Positions 43,833 to 55,894 are shown, numbered from the stretch's first letter. The stretch: 64,000 nt of DNA from Isoetes taiwanensis (GCA_021234155.1 JAJEKV010000006.1:62001-126000), one strand, 5' to 3'. The notes: generated by a model from the letters alone, not told the origin. Numbers and translations: made by a program.

Positions 43833-44444
43833 TGAAGGGGTTTTGTTCATATTATAATAGTATTTCTCAGTTGATACATGCAATAACTGAGTTTGCTCTG
43901 ACCTATGAGAAGCGTGGCAGTAGGTTATGTCATATGAGCATTCATGAGAAGCGATGGCGATGAATGCAAGTAAAAAAACGCGAAAATAGAAAATGGGCAT
44001 TGCTTGCATTTGTGATGCTCATAATCAAATTTAAAAGGCGTGATACGCTACTTGACATCCATGTATATTCCGCTGTATAAAAAATGCGGTGAAAATTATC
44101 TGGCGTGGAAACCTAGTTAGGTTTCAATGGTTCAGAAGTTTATTTTACGTTTGTGGGATATTTGGGAAATTGAGAATAGTATCTCCATGACCGACTGCTG
44201 GAAACATGGAGCCGACTCCTTGTGAGTCGGTGCCGCTTAAAACAAGATAAAGGAGCAACAATGATGGTTTGAGGGCAACGATGATGATGGGATCTTGCGG
44301 ATTCATCAAAGGATGAATGCCCGGGCTCTCGGATTTTTGATCTAAAGTTCAGTTGTATCTAAGTTGTAAGAAGTGTGATTGAATAAGTCATAATTGCTTC
44401 TTAGATTGTTAATTCTGCTAGATTCTTGGGCCATAATTATAACA
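43833..44444 (+). repeat. Copia 5' LTR
   Basis: 612 bp, TG...CA ends; the first 325 bp repeat at 48693-49018 with several changes. Confidence 0.85.
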
Positions 44445-44469
44445 GTGGTATCAGAGCTTTCAGGTTGCA

Positions 44470-45400
44470 ATGTCTAGCAGATTTGGAGCTTCTTTACTCA
44501 ATGGAATAAAAATTTATGAAGGAGGTCGAGGTTTTCAAATCTGGAAAAAACAGATCAAAAATGTTTTAGAGAATGAGGACTTATGGGAGTTGGTTTCAGG
44601 ATCTAATGATTCTACTAGTATTGTGCGGCCGCGGGGCGATACTTCTTCTAATACGATGCTTGCAGACAGAAGAAAGCAGCTCTTGACAAGGCGGCGGGAG
44701 GAGTGACAATAAGTCCAGCTAAGGTCAAGGAGGCATATGCTATTTTAACTAGCAAAGTTGGTGCATCTATTTTGCTTTGAAAATCGAGGTAAATCACCGA
44801 GTCAAATATGGAGGTATTTACTTGAGCATTATGAAGAAAAATCATCATCGCAAATTGATATATTGGATAAAGAACTTAGAAAACTTAGACTCAAGGAGGA
44901 AGATGATCTTACAAGTTTTTTTTCAAGGTTTGATAATATAATTGCAGACCTTGAAGGGGCTGGAGTAATCATGACAGAACAACAAAAAGCTCTTGCATGT
45001 GGCACGGCGATTAGAAGGGAATAAGCGATTAGCTACCTTGATAAGGAATGTTGCAAAGGATAGGAAAGCTACTGAAAAAATGATAAGGGCCGAGTTTGAG
45101 CAGTCTAAGGTCTTATTGAAGATATTGAGGGAAAATGTAGAAAGGCAAGTTTAAGCCAAAATTTTCAAAAGAATGCAAAAGGAAGGGAGACAGGTGGGAC
45201 CATGCTATCATTGCAAAGCCTTTGGTCATTTAAAGTTAATTAGTTGGGTCCCAGATTGCCCTAAACTAAACTAAAGGAAGTGGAGTGCTATAATTGTGGT
45301 GGAAAAGGCCACTTTGCAAATAGATGCTCTAGTAGCAAAGCAGGGAGAGGAAGATCCAGCAGAAATAATAGTCAAGGGAAAAGCAAGGCCAATGCTACTG
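44470..45400 (+). pseudogene. Copia gag with CCHC knuckle
   Basis: ATG 44470 (MSSRFGASLLNGIKIYEGGR) begins a copia gag. Motifs: FQIWKKQIKNVLENEDLWEL, LLEHYEEKSSSQIDILDKEL, KLRLKEEDDLTSFFSRFDNI and the zinc knuckle CYNCGGKGHFANRC at 45286-45327 (C-x2-C-x4-H-x4-C). Frameshifts near 44700, 45010 and 45150 separate the pieces. Confidence 0.8.
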
Positions 45401-46872
45401 TGAATTTTACTCAAGAAAGTGAGGAGGGAATTAGTGAAGAAGATGAGGAAGCAGAGGTAAGTAATATTGCAATTTCTGCCATTTCTGCAAATAAAGGGAC
45501 TAACATTGAAAATGACATGTTAATCCTAGATAGTGGAGCAGAAAAAACAGTGACAAGCTCGAACAAAATGCTTAAGGAAGAAAATCAAGGGAGAACAGGA
45601 TATGTTAAGCTTGGAAATGGGGAGATGCAAAAGGTTCAGTGTGCTGGTGTTTTAGAATTATTTGATTTACAAGGACATGCTGTAGTGTTAAAAGATGTGC
45701 TTTGTGTGCCATCATTGGTCAGAAATTTAATTTCTGTCAGTCAATTAGTTGATATGGGATATACTGTTGTATTCAACAGATTACAATGTACTATCCTTCT
45801 AAATAATGAAACCAAGTTTCTGGGCAAGAGAGTTGGGAATCTTTTTTGGATTAGACAATGATTGTTTGCCAATCATTAATGCCATTATTGCTCGGATGTT
45901 AATACTTGGCATGAAAGGTTATGCCACACTAGTAATAAAAATGTGGAACTCATGATCAAACAGGGTTTAATTAAATCTAGTGAGACAACAGCCAAGAAAA
46001 ATGTTTGCTATGGTTGCATGCTTGGAAAGCACACTAGGTTGCCTTTTAAAAAATCCTATAAGAGAGCTAAAAAGGTATTGGATATCATACATACAGATTT
46101 GTGTGGACCATTGAATGTAAGAAGTATTGGAGGAAAGCAAAAATCACCTGTCTAAGGACGAAAGATGAGGCATTTGAAGCATTTAAAGCATTTTGCTGCT
46201 GAAGTAGAGCTTGAAGCAGTGGAAAAATAAAGAAAATAAATTTCAGACGGAGGAGGAGGAGAATATTTATCCAATGAGTTCAAGAGATATTGCAAAGAGA
46301 AAGGAATTCAGAGACAATTGACTTGTAGCCATTCTCCTCAGCAAAATGGAGTTGCAGAGAGGAAGAATATGACTATATTAAATGCTATTAGAGCCATGAT
46401 TAAGCATGCAGGATTGCCAAATTTTCTTTGGGATGAAGCAGCGAAAACAGCAGTAGAAATACAAAATAATCTGCCTTCAACAAGCATTAATGGTTTAATA
46501 CCTGAATTGCTATGGTCTGGTACAACACCAAGCTATGACAAATTTAAGATTTATGGCTGTCTAGGTTATGTGCATATTCCAAAGGAAAAAAGATTGAAAT
46601 TTGATGACAGAGCTAGAATTACCTATTTAGTAGGTTATGACAGTCAATCAAAAGCTTATAGAATGTATGATCCAGAGAAAAGGAAAATTGTGATAAGCAG
46701 GGACATTACATTTGATGAACAACAATATTATAAGGACAGAAGACTTAAGTATGATATGGACAAAACAAAAGAGCTTGGTGCAAGAACTAAAAGCATCACG
46801 GATATAGCGGATATACAAGTGATGATGATAATATTGAAATTAATCTTGACCACATTAACATGCGGTACATAG
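45280..46872 (+). pseudogene. Copia protease and integrase
   Basis: After the knuckle the frame continues into MLILDSGAEKTVTSSNKM (45510-45570), a copia protease motif in which the usual D-S-G-A-S-x-H is altered to D-S-G-A-E. Next come VQCAGVLELFDLQGHAVVLK and DVLCVPSLVRNLISVSQL. The GAG-pre-integrase motif WHERLCHTSNKNVELMIKQG and CYGCMLGKHTRLPFKKS follow at 45910-46060. HTDLCGPLNV shows the first catalytic Asp. CSHSPQQNGVAERKN with the catalytic Glu is at 46324. About 150 bp of core around 46150-46250 are frameshifted or missing. Confidence 0.82.
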
Positions 46873-47129
46873 AGACCTAGAACCGAGAGATTAATAATGA
46901 TGGTGATCATGTGGCGTGAAGATAATGATCTGAGATAAAACAAAAAGCGGTGAGGTTCAAAAAGACAAAGGAGGACTCAAACTTCGGTTCTACAAGAAGA
47001 GGCCAAAGTAAACGCTTGAATTATTTGGTAGAGATACATCGGGAAAAAGCAAAAGACTTAGACATGATGTAAATGAGTTAAACTTAGTAGAAATACTAGC
47101 TTTGCTAGATCTGAAACACCAAAAACTGT

Positions 47130-48690
47130 TGAAGAAGCATTCAATAGTGCGGATAAATGTAAGTGGAAAAGGGCAATGGAAGATGAGCTAAATGCCTTTA
47201 AAAGTCTGAGATACTTATGATGTAGTTGATCCACCAAAAGGGAAGAACATAATTGGCTGCAAGTGGATCTTCAAAATCAAGCAAGAAAGTGACAATAAAT
47301 CTATCAAACATAAAGCAAGGTTAGTGGCGCAAGGATTTACACAAAAAGTATGGAGTAGATTATGAGGACACTTTTTCACCGATAGTTAAAATGGCAAGCA
47401 TTAGAATGTTGTTGGCTTTGGCTAATGCTAAGGATCTAGAGATACATCATACGGATGGTACTACAGACTTTTTTTTTTTCTTGAGAAATTAGAGGAGGAT
47501 ATTTACATGAAGCAACCTCGGCTTTGAGCAAGGGAGAGACAAAGTGTGGAAATTAAAAAGAGCAGTTTATGGATTGAAACAATCTCCAAGGCAATGGTAC
47601 CTATGCATGGATTCATATTTGCAGGAACAACGGTTTGTCAAACTAAATAATGATGGAAATATCTATATGTTTTAAGCGGGGTGAAGAATTTTGCTACATT
47701 GCTTTATCACATTGATGACAATATTATGGTTAGCAGCAATAATGAAATTCTGCAAAAGTGCAAGAATATTCTAAGTGAGAGGTTCAAGATGTCTGATTTG
47801 GGAGAGTTAAAATTTTTTTTGGGAATAGAGGTATATCGAGACAGGTCAAACAAAATATTATGTCTATCTCAAAGAGCGAGAACATAAAGGGAGTCTTAAA
47901 AAGATTCAATATGGAAGATTCCAAGGCTGTGAAAACTCCAATGATACCTGGCAGTAAGCTTTCAAGTAGAATGTCTCCTCAAACAGAAAAGGAAAGGAAT
48001 GAAATGTGAAAAATGTACCATATAGAGAATTAATTGGCTGTCTATTGTACTTAGCTAATAGTACCAGGCCAAATATTGCTTTTTCAGTTAATATATTGAG
48101 CGAGATATTGCAATGAACCAGGCTCAGCCCATTGGCAGTCAGCAAAAAGAGTTTTAAGATATCTCAAGGGCACCATTCATTTTGGAATTGAGTTTAACAG
48201 TGATAATCTCAATCTTCAATCTTATAGCGACTCAGACTGGGCAGGAGACATGGATGAGAGGAAATCTACATCTGGATTTATTTTTATGTTAGGAGGAGGT
48301 CCCATATCCTGGAAGTGTAAGAAACAGAAATCCATTGCTTTATCCTCTGCTTGGAGAGTCTGCAGCAACAACTACTTGGTACTAAAGAACTTGTTTGGAT
48401 AAGAAGGCTTATAGAGGAACTTGGAATGAAACAAGAAGATCCTCTTGTTCTACAATCAGATAGTACAAGCTGTATTGCTATGACAAGGAATCCTATCATG
48501 CGTGAAAGGACAAAGCACATAGAATTAGAAATGCATTTTATTCGAGATTTGGTGCAGAAGAATGTAATATAAGTTCAGTATGTTCACACAAATATGCAGT
48601 TGGCAGATTTGTTAACAAAACCATTGTCAGACAGTAAATTCTGCAATATGAGAAGCTTGATAAGCTGCACTAATTATAATATGAAGGGAG
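47130..48690 (+). pseudogene. Copia reverse transcriptase and RNase H
   Basis: Motifs in order: KWKRAMEDELNAFKS, IIGCKWIFKIKQ, KARLVAQGFTQK, LYHIDDNIMVSSNNEILQKC (HIDD in place of the usual YVDD, 47705), LGELKFFLGIEVYRD, RNase H SYSDSDWAGDMDERKSTSGF (48223), ELVWIRRLIEEL, QSDSTSCIAMTRNPIMRERT, KHIELEMHFIRD and ADLLTKPL (48606). Numerous frameshifts and stops. The order gag-PR-INT-RT-RH defines Ty1/copia. Confidence 0.85.
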
Positions 48691-48692
48691 AG

Positions 48693-49018
48693 TGAAGGGG
48701 TTTTGTTCATATTATAATAGTATTTCTCAGTTGATTCATGCAATAACGGAGTTTGCTCTGACCTATGAGAAGCAGTGGCAGTAGGTTATGAGTCATATGA
48801 GCATTCATGAGAAGCAGTGGCAGTGAATGCAAGTAAAAAGCACGAAAATAGAAAATGGTATTTATTACGTTTGTGATGCTTCGAGAATCAAATTTAAAAG
48901 GCGTATTCATAACAGCACCCATGTATATTTATTTGTATAAAAAACGGTGAAAATTATATGCGTGGAAACCTAGTTAGGTTTCAATGGTTCAGAAGTTTAT
49001 TTTACGTCTGTGGGATAT
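48693..49018 (+). repeat. Copia 3' LTR, truncated
   Basis: It starts TGAAGGGGTTTTGTTC after the polypurine tract and matches the first 325 bp of the 5' LTR. It breaks off at about GTGGGATATTG and joins chromovirus RT sequence. Confidence 0.85.
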
Positions 49019-49131
49019 TGGAAACCTAGGATTTATAAGACCTAGCATCTCTCCATTTAGAACGCCAATACTTTTTGTCAAGAAGAAAGATGGAAGTCTC
49101 AGAATGTGCATTGACTATCGTCAATTGAACA

Positions 49132-49136
49132 AGCAC
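49132..49136. repeat. Target site duplication of TRIM (left)
   Basis: AGCAC, repeated at 49591-49595 after the TRIM end. Splicing out the TRIM restores the RT reading from QLNKH into TIKNKY. Confidence 0.9.
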
Positions 49137-49590
49137 TGTAACGTTCCTAACCGACATGCCTTTAACCAACTGGGCAAAACCGTCTAGACGTTTATGAGTA
49201 GTCGCTTCTACCCATTTATGCGGGTGTCTGGGGAATGCCCCACGAGGCACATTCAAGGTTTGAATACTCGGCGGTCTACCATGGGCCCGTTACTGTCTCT
49301 CCCACTAGAACTATGCTTTCGTCCTCGAGCATCCAAGGCTATACCATGTCACAATGATTACCAAGTCTTTGCAAATTACCCATGCATATAGGCATCCATG
49401 GAGACTCGACTCGAGACCTGCTCTGATACCAACTGTAACGTTCCTAACCGACATGCCCTTAACCAACTGGGCAAAACCGTCTAGACGTTTATGAGTAGTC
49501 GCTTCTACCCATTTATGCCGGTGTCTCGGGAATGCCCCACGAGGCACATTCAAGGTTCAATACTCGGCGGTCTACCATGGACCCGTTACA
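49137..49590 (-). mobile_element. TRIM (miniature LTR retrotransposon) in the RT gene
   Basis: A 454-bp element with two nearly identical LTRs of about 157 bp (49137-49294 and 49434-49590), TGTAACG...CGTTACA ends, and only about 140 bp between them. The internal sequence holds the tRNA-iMet PBS in minus orientation (GCTCTGATACCA, 49420-49431) two bases from the right LTR and a purine tract next to the left LTR (minus GTGGGAGAGAC). It codes for nothing. A perfect AGCAC duplication flanks it. The two LTRs differ at only a handful of sites. Confidence 0.92.
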
Positions 49591-50062
49591 AGCACACCAT
49601 CAAGAACAAGTATCGCTACCTCGATGAAATGATTTGATGGATCAACTACAAAAAGCGAAGGTTTTCTCCAAGATAGAATTGAGCTCGGACTACCACCGGT
49701 CGAGAATCAAGGAAAGAGACATCCATAAAGGCGCATTCGGGGCGAGATATGGCCATTCTGAGTTCCACGGTGATGCCATTTGGATTGTCCAACGCTCGGC
49801 AATATTCATGAGGCTCATGAACAACATTTTTCACGAGTTTCTAGACACATTCATCATAGTTTTCTTTGACGACACCCTAGTCTACAACAAATCTTTGGAG
49901 GAGCATGCCCAACACTTGAGGAAAGTACTTGAAAAGTTGAGGAGGCATCAGCTTTATGCGAAACTATCTAAGTGCCACTTCGCAACAAAAAGGGTGGAGT
50001 GCTTGCGGCATGTGATCCCATCGGAAAGGATTTCCACTGACGCTGGAAGATTGAAGCGATAA

Positions 50063-50780
50063 TTGATTGGCCGGCACCGAAGAACATCCATGAAGTGAAG
50101 AGCTTCCTCATTACAGAAAGTTCGTCAAGAACTTTGCAAAAGTAGCGGCGCCGTTAATGGACCTCACCAAAGCGGAGAAGATTTTTTGGGCGAGTCATTG
50201 GCAAAGAAAGGCTCACGCAGCGTTTAAGACGTTGAAAGAAGCTTTAATGACTGCCTCAGTGACCTAGAGAAAGATAAGTTGATGGCAATAGATGCTAGCA
50301 AGATTGCAAACAGGCGGTCTTAGTGAAGGAGGGAGGGTGGTAGCATATGATTCAATGAAGATGAGCGACCTTCTACCCAACCCATGACCAGGGAGTTGCT
50401 AGCGGCGGTGAGAGCATTGATAATATGGAGGCATTATCTATTGAAAAGGAAGTTCAATTAGATCACGAACTATCAAAGTCTACAATATGTCTTCACCCAA
50501 CCACATCTCAACTTGAGACAAAGGAGATGGATGGAGTTCACGGAGGAGTATGGCTTTGTCATCATGTATAAGCCGGGCAAGCTCAACATGGTTCGCGGAT
50601 CGCTCTCAAGGCACCCTTTGACGGCGAGAGTCTATTGCAATGTCATATCAACACTCACTAGTGAGTTTGACAAGAAGATAGAAGAAATGTTGACAATGGA
50701 CCGAGACTTCAAGGAAGCATGGGCAAGCCTTTCTAAGGAGGCAAGAACGGACAAAGAGAGAAACCTTCAAGCATTTTAAG
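50063..50780 (+). pseudogene. Element A: RNase H
   Basis: Motifs include LIDWPAPKNIHEVKSF-like sequence, TKAEKIFWASHWQRKAHAAF, LMAIDASKIANRR, RRWMEFTEEYGFVIMYKPGK and SLSRHPLTARV (50520-50635). The usual ADALSRHPL reads RGSLSRHPL here. Several frameshifts occur. Confidence 0.8.
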
Positions 50781-51720
50781 AAGGAAGGCAACCTATTGTA
50801 CCATAAGAATAAATTGTGTGTACCAAAGTCATCGAGTCGGGAAGTTGATAATTCATAATACACACAATAGCCCAATAGCGGGCATCACGAGGTTCTATGA
50901 AGACCTATTTTAAGATCAGAAGTAGCTACTTCGGCCCGATATGAAGAATCACATATCTAAGTATATTCGGGGCGCCCCATTTATGTCGATGAAGCGAAGG
51001 TGAAGCAACTCTGAATTCTGGAGCATTAGAGCCATTGCACGTGCGGAATGCGAAATGGGAGGTAATAAGCATGGATTTTATTACGAGTTCGAGAAACCAT
51101 AAGGGTGAAAAGGCGCCTTGATGGTGGTAGTGGACAAATTATCAAAGATGGCACATTTTGTGTCGTGCGGGGACCACCGAGCCTGTCGTCGAGGATGCCC
51201 CGTATTGTGCACTAAGGAGATCTTTTCGACTCCATGGGATGCCAATAGAGATAATCTCTAATAGAGATTCCAAGTTCATGGCTTTTACGGCAAGACCTCT
51301 TCACCACCATCCGGACGAAGCTCTTGATGAGTGCGAGGGTATCATCCTCGGACGGATGGGCGGGCGGAGGCGCCGAATAGGATACTTTCGAAGATATGTT
51401 GAGGAATTACGTTTGGAACAAGCAATCAAAGTGGGACGATTATATTCACTTGGTGGAATTTGCATACAATGGTACCAAACAAGAGTCGTCTCAAATGTTG
51501 TTGTTCATGATCAATTACGGCTACCAATGCTTAACTCTAGACAATTGGCACAATCCCGTGTCCAAGGTAGAAGTATCCTAGCAGATGCTAGTCGAGAAGC
51601 AACAATTGATGGAAGAAGTGAGAGGATATCTTCTAGCGACAAGGGCGATGAAGAAGCTCCGCATCGGCAATTGCAAGAAACTTGCTCCAAGATGGGCTGG
51701 GCCATTCAAGATAACCAAAA
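50781..51720 (+). pseudogene. Element A: integrase
   Basis: After a decayed zinc-binding region come KWEVISMDFITSSRNHKGEK (about 51053-51110, first Asp region), HGMPIEIISNRDSKF (51233-51277, second Asp), and LRNYVWNKQSKWDDYIHLVE then FAYNGTKQESSQMLLFMINY with GYQCLTLDNWHN. EVRGYLLATRAMKKLRI and APRWAGPFKITKRVGNQSYK follow. Frameshifts separate the blocks. Confidence 0.82.
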
Positions 51721-52094
51721 GAGTAGGTAACCAATCCTACAAGTTGGATCTGCCAGCACATCTCAAAATCCATAGGGTCTTCTATGTAAGTCTCCTGAAG
51801 AGGCACAATCCTAATCCAAAGGAAGTATTGGAGACAACAGAGTTACTGAAAATGATGGACGACCAGCTTGAAATCGTTCCAGAGGTTCTTCTTGACGGGT
51901 CCTATAAGAAAACAAGAAGATCCCAATTTCTCCAATACCTAGTGAAATGGACGCACTTGCCTGTGGAAGACGCTACGTGGGTACTACAATTAGATTTGGA
52001 GAAGCAGTACCCCCAATTCATGGAGCAATGCAAGGGTCGGCTCGTCACCGAAGTAGTCGACACCGAACCGATAGGTGAGTGTGGAGTAGATTAA
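51720..52094 (+). pseudogene. Element A: integrase tail with chromodomain
   Basis: This long open stretch ends pol. It reads KLDLPAHLKIHRVFYVSLLK, PEVLLDGSYKKTRRSQFLQY, LVKWTHLPVEDATWVLQLDL, EKQYPQFMEQCKGRLV and stops at 52092-52094. LVKW-x-x-L-P-x-E-D-A-T-W is the aromatic-cage region of group II-type chromovirus chromodomains. Such domains bind modified histone H3 tails (known for the family) and steer integration. It coexists in this element with an H3-like ORF1. Confidence 0.85.
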
Positions 52095-52582
52095 GAAGTC
52101 TACTCCCGTCGCCACGGAAGTAGATGAAATTGGGAGATAAGAGGTCATTTAGTCATGCATTGATAGGAAAGCATCTCTAGTCAATGCCTACTACGGAAGG
52201 ACGCCATCCTTTACGCCAAAGGCGACTAAAGGTGTAGGCATGAGTGATCATCTTAGGCATGATAGGGCGCTGTCTCCACGGCCAAGATGGAAGAAACATC
52301 AACTTCCTACACTGGGAGATTAGCCTTGCATCCATATAAATTGTAATTAAATGGGTGGTTCCCTAATAACCAACTTTATAAAAATTAAATTACTAACGTA
52401 GTGTTGTACCTGCAGGTCAGTGTCTAGCGGCAGGAGGATTGCACTGCGAAGACTTGCAACACATGTTTTGTCTTAACGTGTTGCAAGAAAACCAAACGGA
52501 CCTTTTGAAACTCTGTTAATGATAATGGTGCAAAATATTAGATGATAATGTAAGGGTTGAGAGATCACCTTACTATAATATA
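52095..52582 (+). other. Element A: 3' non-coding region after pol
   Basis: No coding sequence. It is homologous to the minus strand of element B at about 23500-23900 (both contain GGTGGTTCCC..., TTATAAA and ACTACGTTAG-type segments), which confirms that A and B share their 3' ends. It is interrupted at 52583 by a Helitron and resumes at 59929. Confidence 0.65.
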
Positions 52583-53739
52583 CTAGAAAAAGTGCCCAGC
52601 GTTGCTGGGCTTTTCGTCTGGCTTTAATTCAAAAATAATTAATATATGGTTGAGAAAGTCTAGATGGGCATATATGGTCATCTGTTATAAATTGAAGTCT
52701 GAAATTGTCATTATAAACTGCTAGAAACGTCTTAACGATCTTTGGACATTCTTCTTGGATATATCAATGGGTTTAGCATAATTAGATTTTGCGGTGAAAT
52801 AGAATATATTGTAGATAGAGGTTTTTGTTGTCTTAGATATATTTGATTTGGGTATTCATATGCGAGTTTGTCTAGTTGAACGGTTGCAATCAATGTGCCA
52901 AAATTTAAACATGTGATTGTGATCGTGTTGCATGCTAAGTTATAGTACGCCTAATGTGGCTAGAATAAAGAATATGGCAACTTTTGTATTTGACATGATG
53001 CTAAAAAGAAGGGAGGTGTGAATGTGAGTGTGCATGTGAGGGCATTATTGCACATGTTATGTTTATTTGCAATGCAATAAAAATGCAAAAGATTCTAGCT
53101 ATATAGATGAAACGCATCATGATATAAAATAGATAGAAATATTCTCATACTCCGTCTTGATTGAGGCTTTGACTACATACACAAATCCATCATCATACCA
53201 ACAAAGAAGGATGTTCTATTCATTCATGGTGAGTTGGAAATATTAATTGTAAGCCTATTAATTATGATACATAACTCTTATCAAAGAAGTTGTAACATAG
53301 GAAGATCGTGATAGATAACATTTTGAAATTCATATACATTTTCCGAACGTTTATGATTTGAAATGTCCGAGAGCCATGGTTCATAACAAAGGTATGATAG
53401 TTACTTAAGAATTCATTTTGATGAAGATGCCCTATGTTGTGCTTCTTGGATATAGGATGTATTTGGTTTAATATGATTGGATGCTTTATATCAAAGAGAG
53501 AAGATAGTTTCTATTATGTTGGTTACATATGCATAACCAAGCCTTTGCCACTTGTTTTAATATGCATGATAAATAATGTATCTATGGAACTACTTTTTTT
53601 GTGTCAAGACCAACAGGTTGAAATAACATAAATAAGCTAAAAAGGCCATGCACTAAAGGTGGAGTCATCTACTTGGGGAATCAACTATAGGGGAATCTAG
53701 ATCAATAAAACCATACAAGTTGAAGACGTCGTCGCCCGT

Positions 53740-53767
53740 AGGTTTTTTTTTTTTTTTTTTTTTTTTT
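53740..53767. repeat. Poly(T) tract in the Helitron
   Basis: A run of about 25 T. It could be the tail of a minus-strand retrotranscript, but I recognise no such insert next to it. Confidence 0.5.
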
Positions 53768-54648
53768 CAAACATCTCTCAACATAGACTTTAATTTTAGA
53801 ACTTGTTAAGTTCGTATTGAAATATGCAAAACTTTTGTAGGCAAATTTCTAATAGTCAACTTCGGTTCTGGAATTTTGTATGCTCATCTTATTTTATCCG
53901 TAGCAAAGATGAAATCTATTTGCTTTAGTGCATATCTGTGATTGCCTATGGTTGCATGCCAATTATCTTGCCTTGGCCACTGGTTGGGAACAATGGCAAC
54001 ACAAATTTGATCAAGGAAGCATGGGTCCATGTGGTAGCCATGTGATGAGACATCGATTACCGGTCATGGCCTATAGTCTACCTCATATAAATACTTGAGC
54101 AATCCTTGCTAAATTTGAAAAATATCCTTGTCATGTTTCTCAACTATCTATCATTTCATGCACTGCATTGACAAGGTTGTTGTTAAAGTGTTGAAATGCC
54201 GTGACAAATAAAAAAACCAGTCATTTGGCATTCCTAGGATGGGTCCTATGAGACAAACAAGTTGGCCGATGAAGTGGTGTTCTCATTGAGCTTTGTAAAA
54301 CATTGAGTACAATTGGATCCCTCACTAGGGATAGATGAATTTGAAAATATGAACTTTAAATGCTCCAAAACTAGACAATCATCGAGAGCATGATGAAACT
54401 GAAGAATACAGCATAAAAGATGGTTTTATCCGCCACTTGGTCGATGCAAAGGTGAGAAGATCATCGGGAAGAAGAACCACGCCTTCTTAGGTTTTTGAGG
54501 AAACCCAAGCAAATGGTTGAAGCACGACCCCACGCACTATGGCAACCACAAGACCTTAAACAATCCTGCAGAATCCAGGCTGAAAGAAAAATAACCCGTC
54601 AATGAGTTAGATGCCATAGGCAAGAAGACTCGGCCATAGGCAAGAAGA

Positions 54649-55001
54649 CTCGGAGGCTTCAGGGCCACGCCGAGGAAGAAACAACAGCCGACCAATCGGG
54701 AACCGTCCGCGAAATGACCATCGCGGGAAAAAACAACCGATTAGTGCTGCCTCGGAGGCTACTGCCACCACCCAAAAAACAATAAATATGATCTCTGGAG
54801 GCAACAGCCACGCCAGAGAAAACATGAATAATAAATATTGACTCAGAGGCTACAATGCCACACCGAGAGAAAACATGAATGAATAAATAAAATACTAGTG
54901 CCATGCCGAGAATCCGATTAGTGCTACCTCGGAGGCTACAGTGCCACGCCGAGAGGAAATGAATAACAAAAATTGTCTCGGAGGCACGACACCACGCCGA
55001 G
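54649..55001. repeat. Array of hairpin-forming CTCGG...CCGAG repeats
   Basis: At least five units share CTCGGAGGCTACAGTGCC-ACGCCGAG-like sequence: 54649-54674, 54792-54819, 54842-54867, 54928-54953 and 54977-55001, plus a partial one at 54751. Each has a CTCGG/CCGAG stem with an inner GGC/GCC. In the unit at 54792 the stem has changed on both sides (CTCTGG/CCAGAG) and still pairs. Units are separated by A-rich GAAAACATGAATAA spacers. A longer minus-strand frame across it is a by-product of the repeats. Confidence 0.7.
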
Positions 55002-55894
55002 AAAAGGAAACTATGGAGAAAAACTGAAGGCTACAGAGCCACAACATCAAAGACACAAGAGGGAGGAGCGGGAGGGAAACTTGAGGAGCCAAAGAAGAGA
55101 AAACAGAAAAGGGGAGCTCAAGAGAACGCCGATGAGTGGAAATGAGACGAGAGGATGAATAAATAGATGTGAAGAAAGGCGTCCCCATCCAAGGAATGTC
55201 GGTTCTATTGCTGTCGCAATAGAACCGTGGCATTAACATGGTTTGCAATAATAGTAATGGACAGTTTCTGTCTGATAGGCCAACTTCTGCATAGCAGACT
55301 ATCCACTCAAGTAACATAATCTGCTCACATCTATCTTCTTTTCCCAACTGCATGCTGAGGTTAGCTACATTTCTGCAAGGTTGCATCTTAACAAATGAGG
55401 CTATACCCCATTAAGATACAAAAACTTTGTGCAAATCATAGCCATGTATGTCTCAGAACCATATGTCTGCGACAAAAAAAATGTAGAGATCAATCGCAAA
55501 AATATGATGGCCAACCACTTATTATCTTCAATCTACTAAGAGGAAGGCTAAAATTTATAGCACCATAAACCTGCCTGGCGGAAAAACAGAAATAGATTTC
55601 GGTAGCTTCGCAATTAAAGTCTTCTCTTAATTTAAAAAGATGTTTCAGATCTATATGTTAATCTACAACATGCAATAGCCATTGCTTCCTGCATTTTTTA
55701 GTCTCCCATTGCACATACCAAACCTGAGAATTTTTTAGTCTTTTCATTGTTTCTGTTTTCAGCTACATATATGTTGGAGCTGCATATTCCATGGCCAGAA
55801 AGTTGATAAATAAGACTGCCTACCTATATCTAGAATGTCAGCATAATAACTTCCTTATTGTATGTAAGTAACTTCGATGTAGCAACGATAATGT

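Larger units (their letters stand above)
43833..49018 (+). mobile_element. Nested Ty1/copia retrotransposon with truncated 3' LTR
   Basis: The 5' LTR (43833-44444, TGAAGGGGTTTTG...ATAACA) is followed by a PBS TGGTATCAGAGC at 44446-44457, gag, protease, integrase, RT and RNase H. Then come a polypurine tract (AAGGGAGAG, about 48684-48692) and a 3' LTR from 48693 that stops at about 49018, after about 325 of 612 bp. There it joins the RT of element A ([13 protein letters not shown]). A deletion after insertion removed the LTR end and about 2 kb or more of element A. No TSD can be seen because of that loss. Confidence 0.88.
49019..50062 (+). pseudogene. Element A: reverse transcriptase (5'-truncated, TRIM-interrupted)
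   Basis: [20 protein letters not shown] and [13 protein letters not shown] (49028-49136) are cut by a TRIM. The RT resumes at 49596 with TIKNKY, then KAKVFSKIELSSDYHRSRIK, MRLMNNIFHEFLDTFIIVFF-DD (49808-49875, catalytic F-F-D-D), SLEEHAQHLRKVLEKLRRHQ and LYAKLSKCHF. The RT N-terminus, protease and gag are absent because of the deletion at the copia junction. It is clearly Ty3/gypsy chromovirus and matches element B motif for motif. Confidence 0.85.

Noticed and set aside
54895-55386. 163-codon minus-strand frame in the Helitron
   Set aside because: It runs through the CTCGG...CCGAG repeat array and its composition reflects the repeats; no domain.
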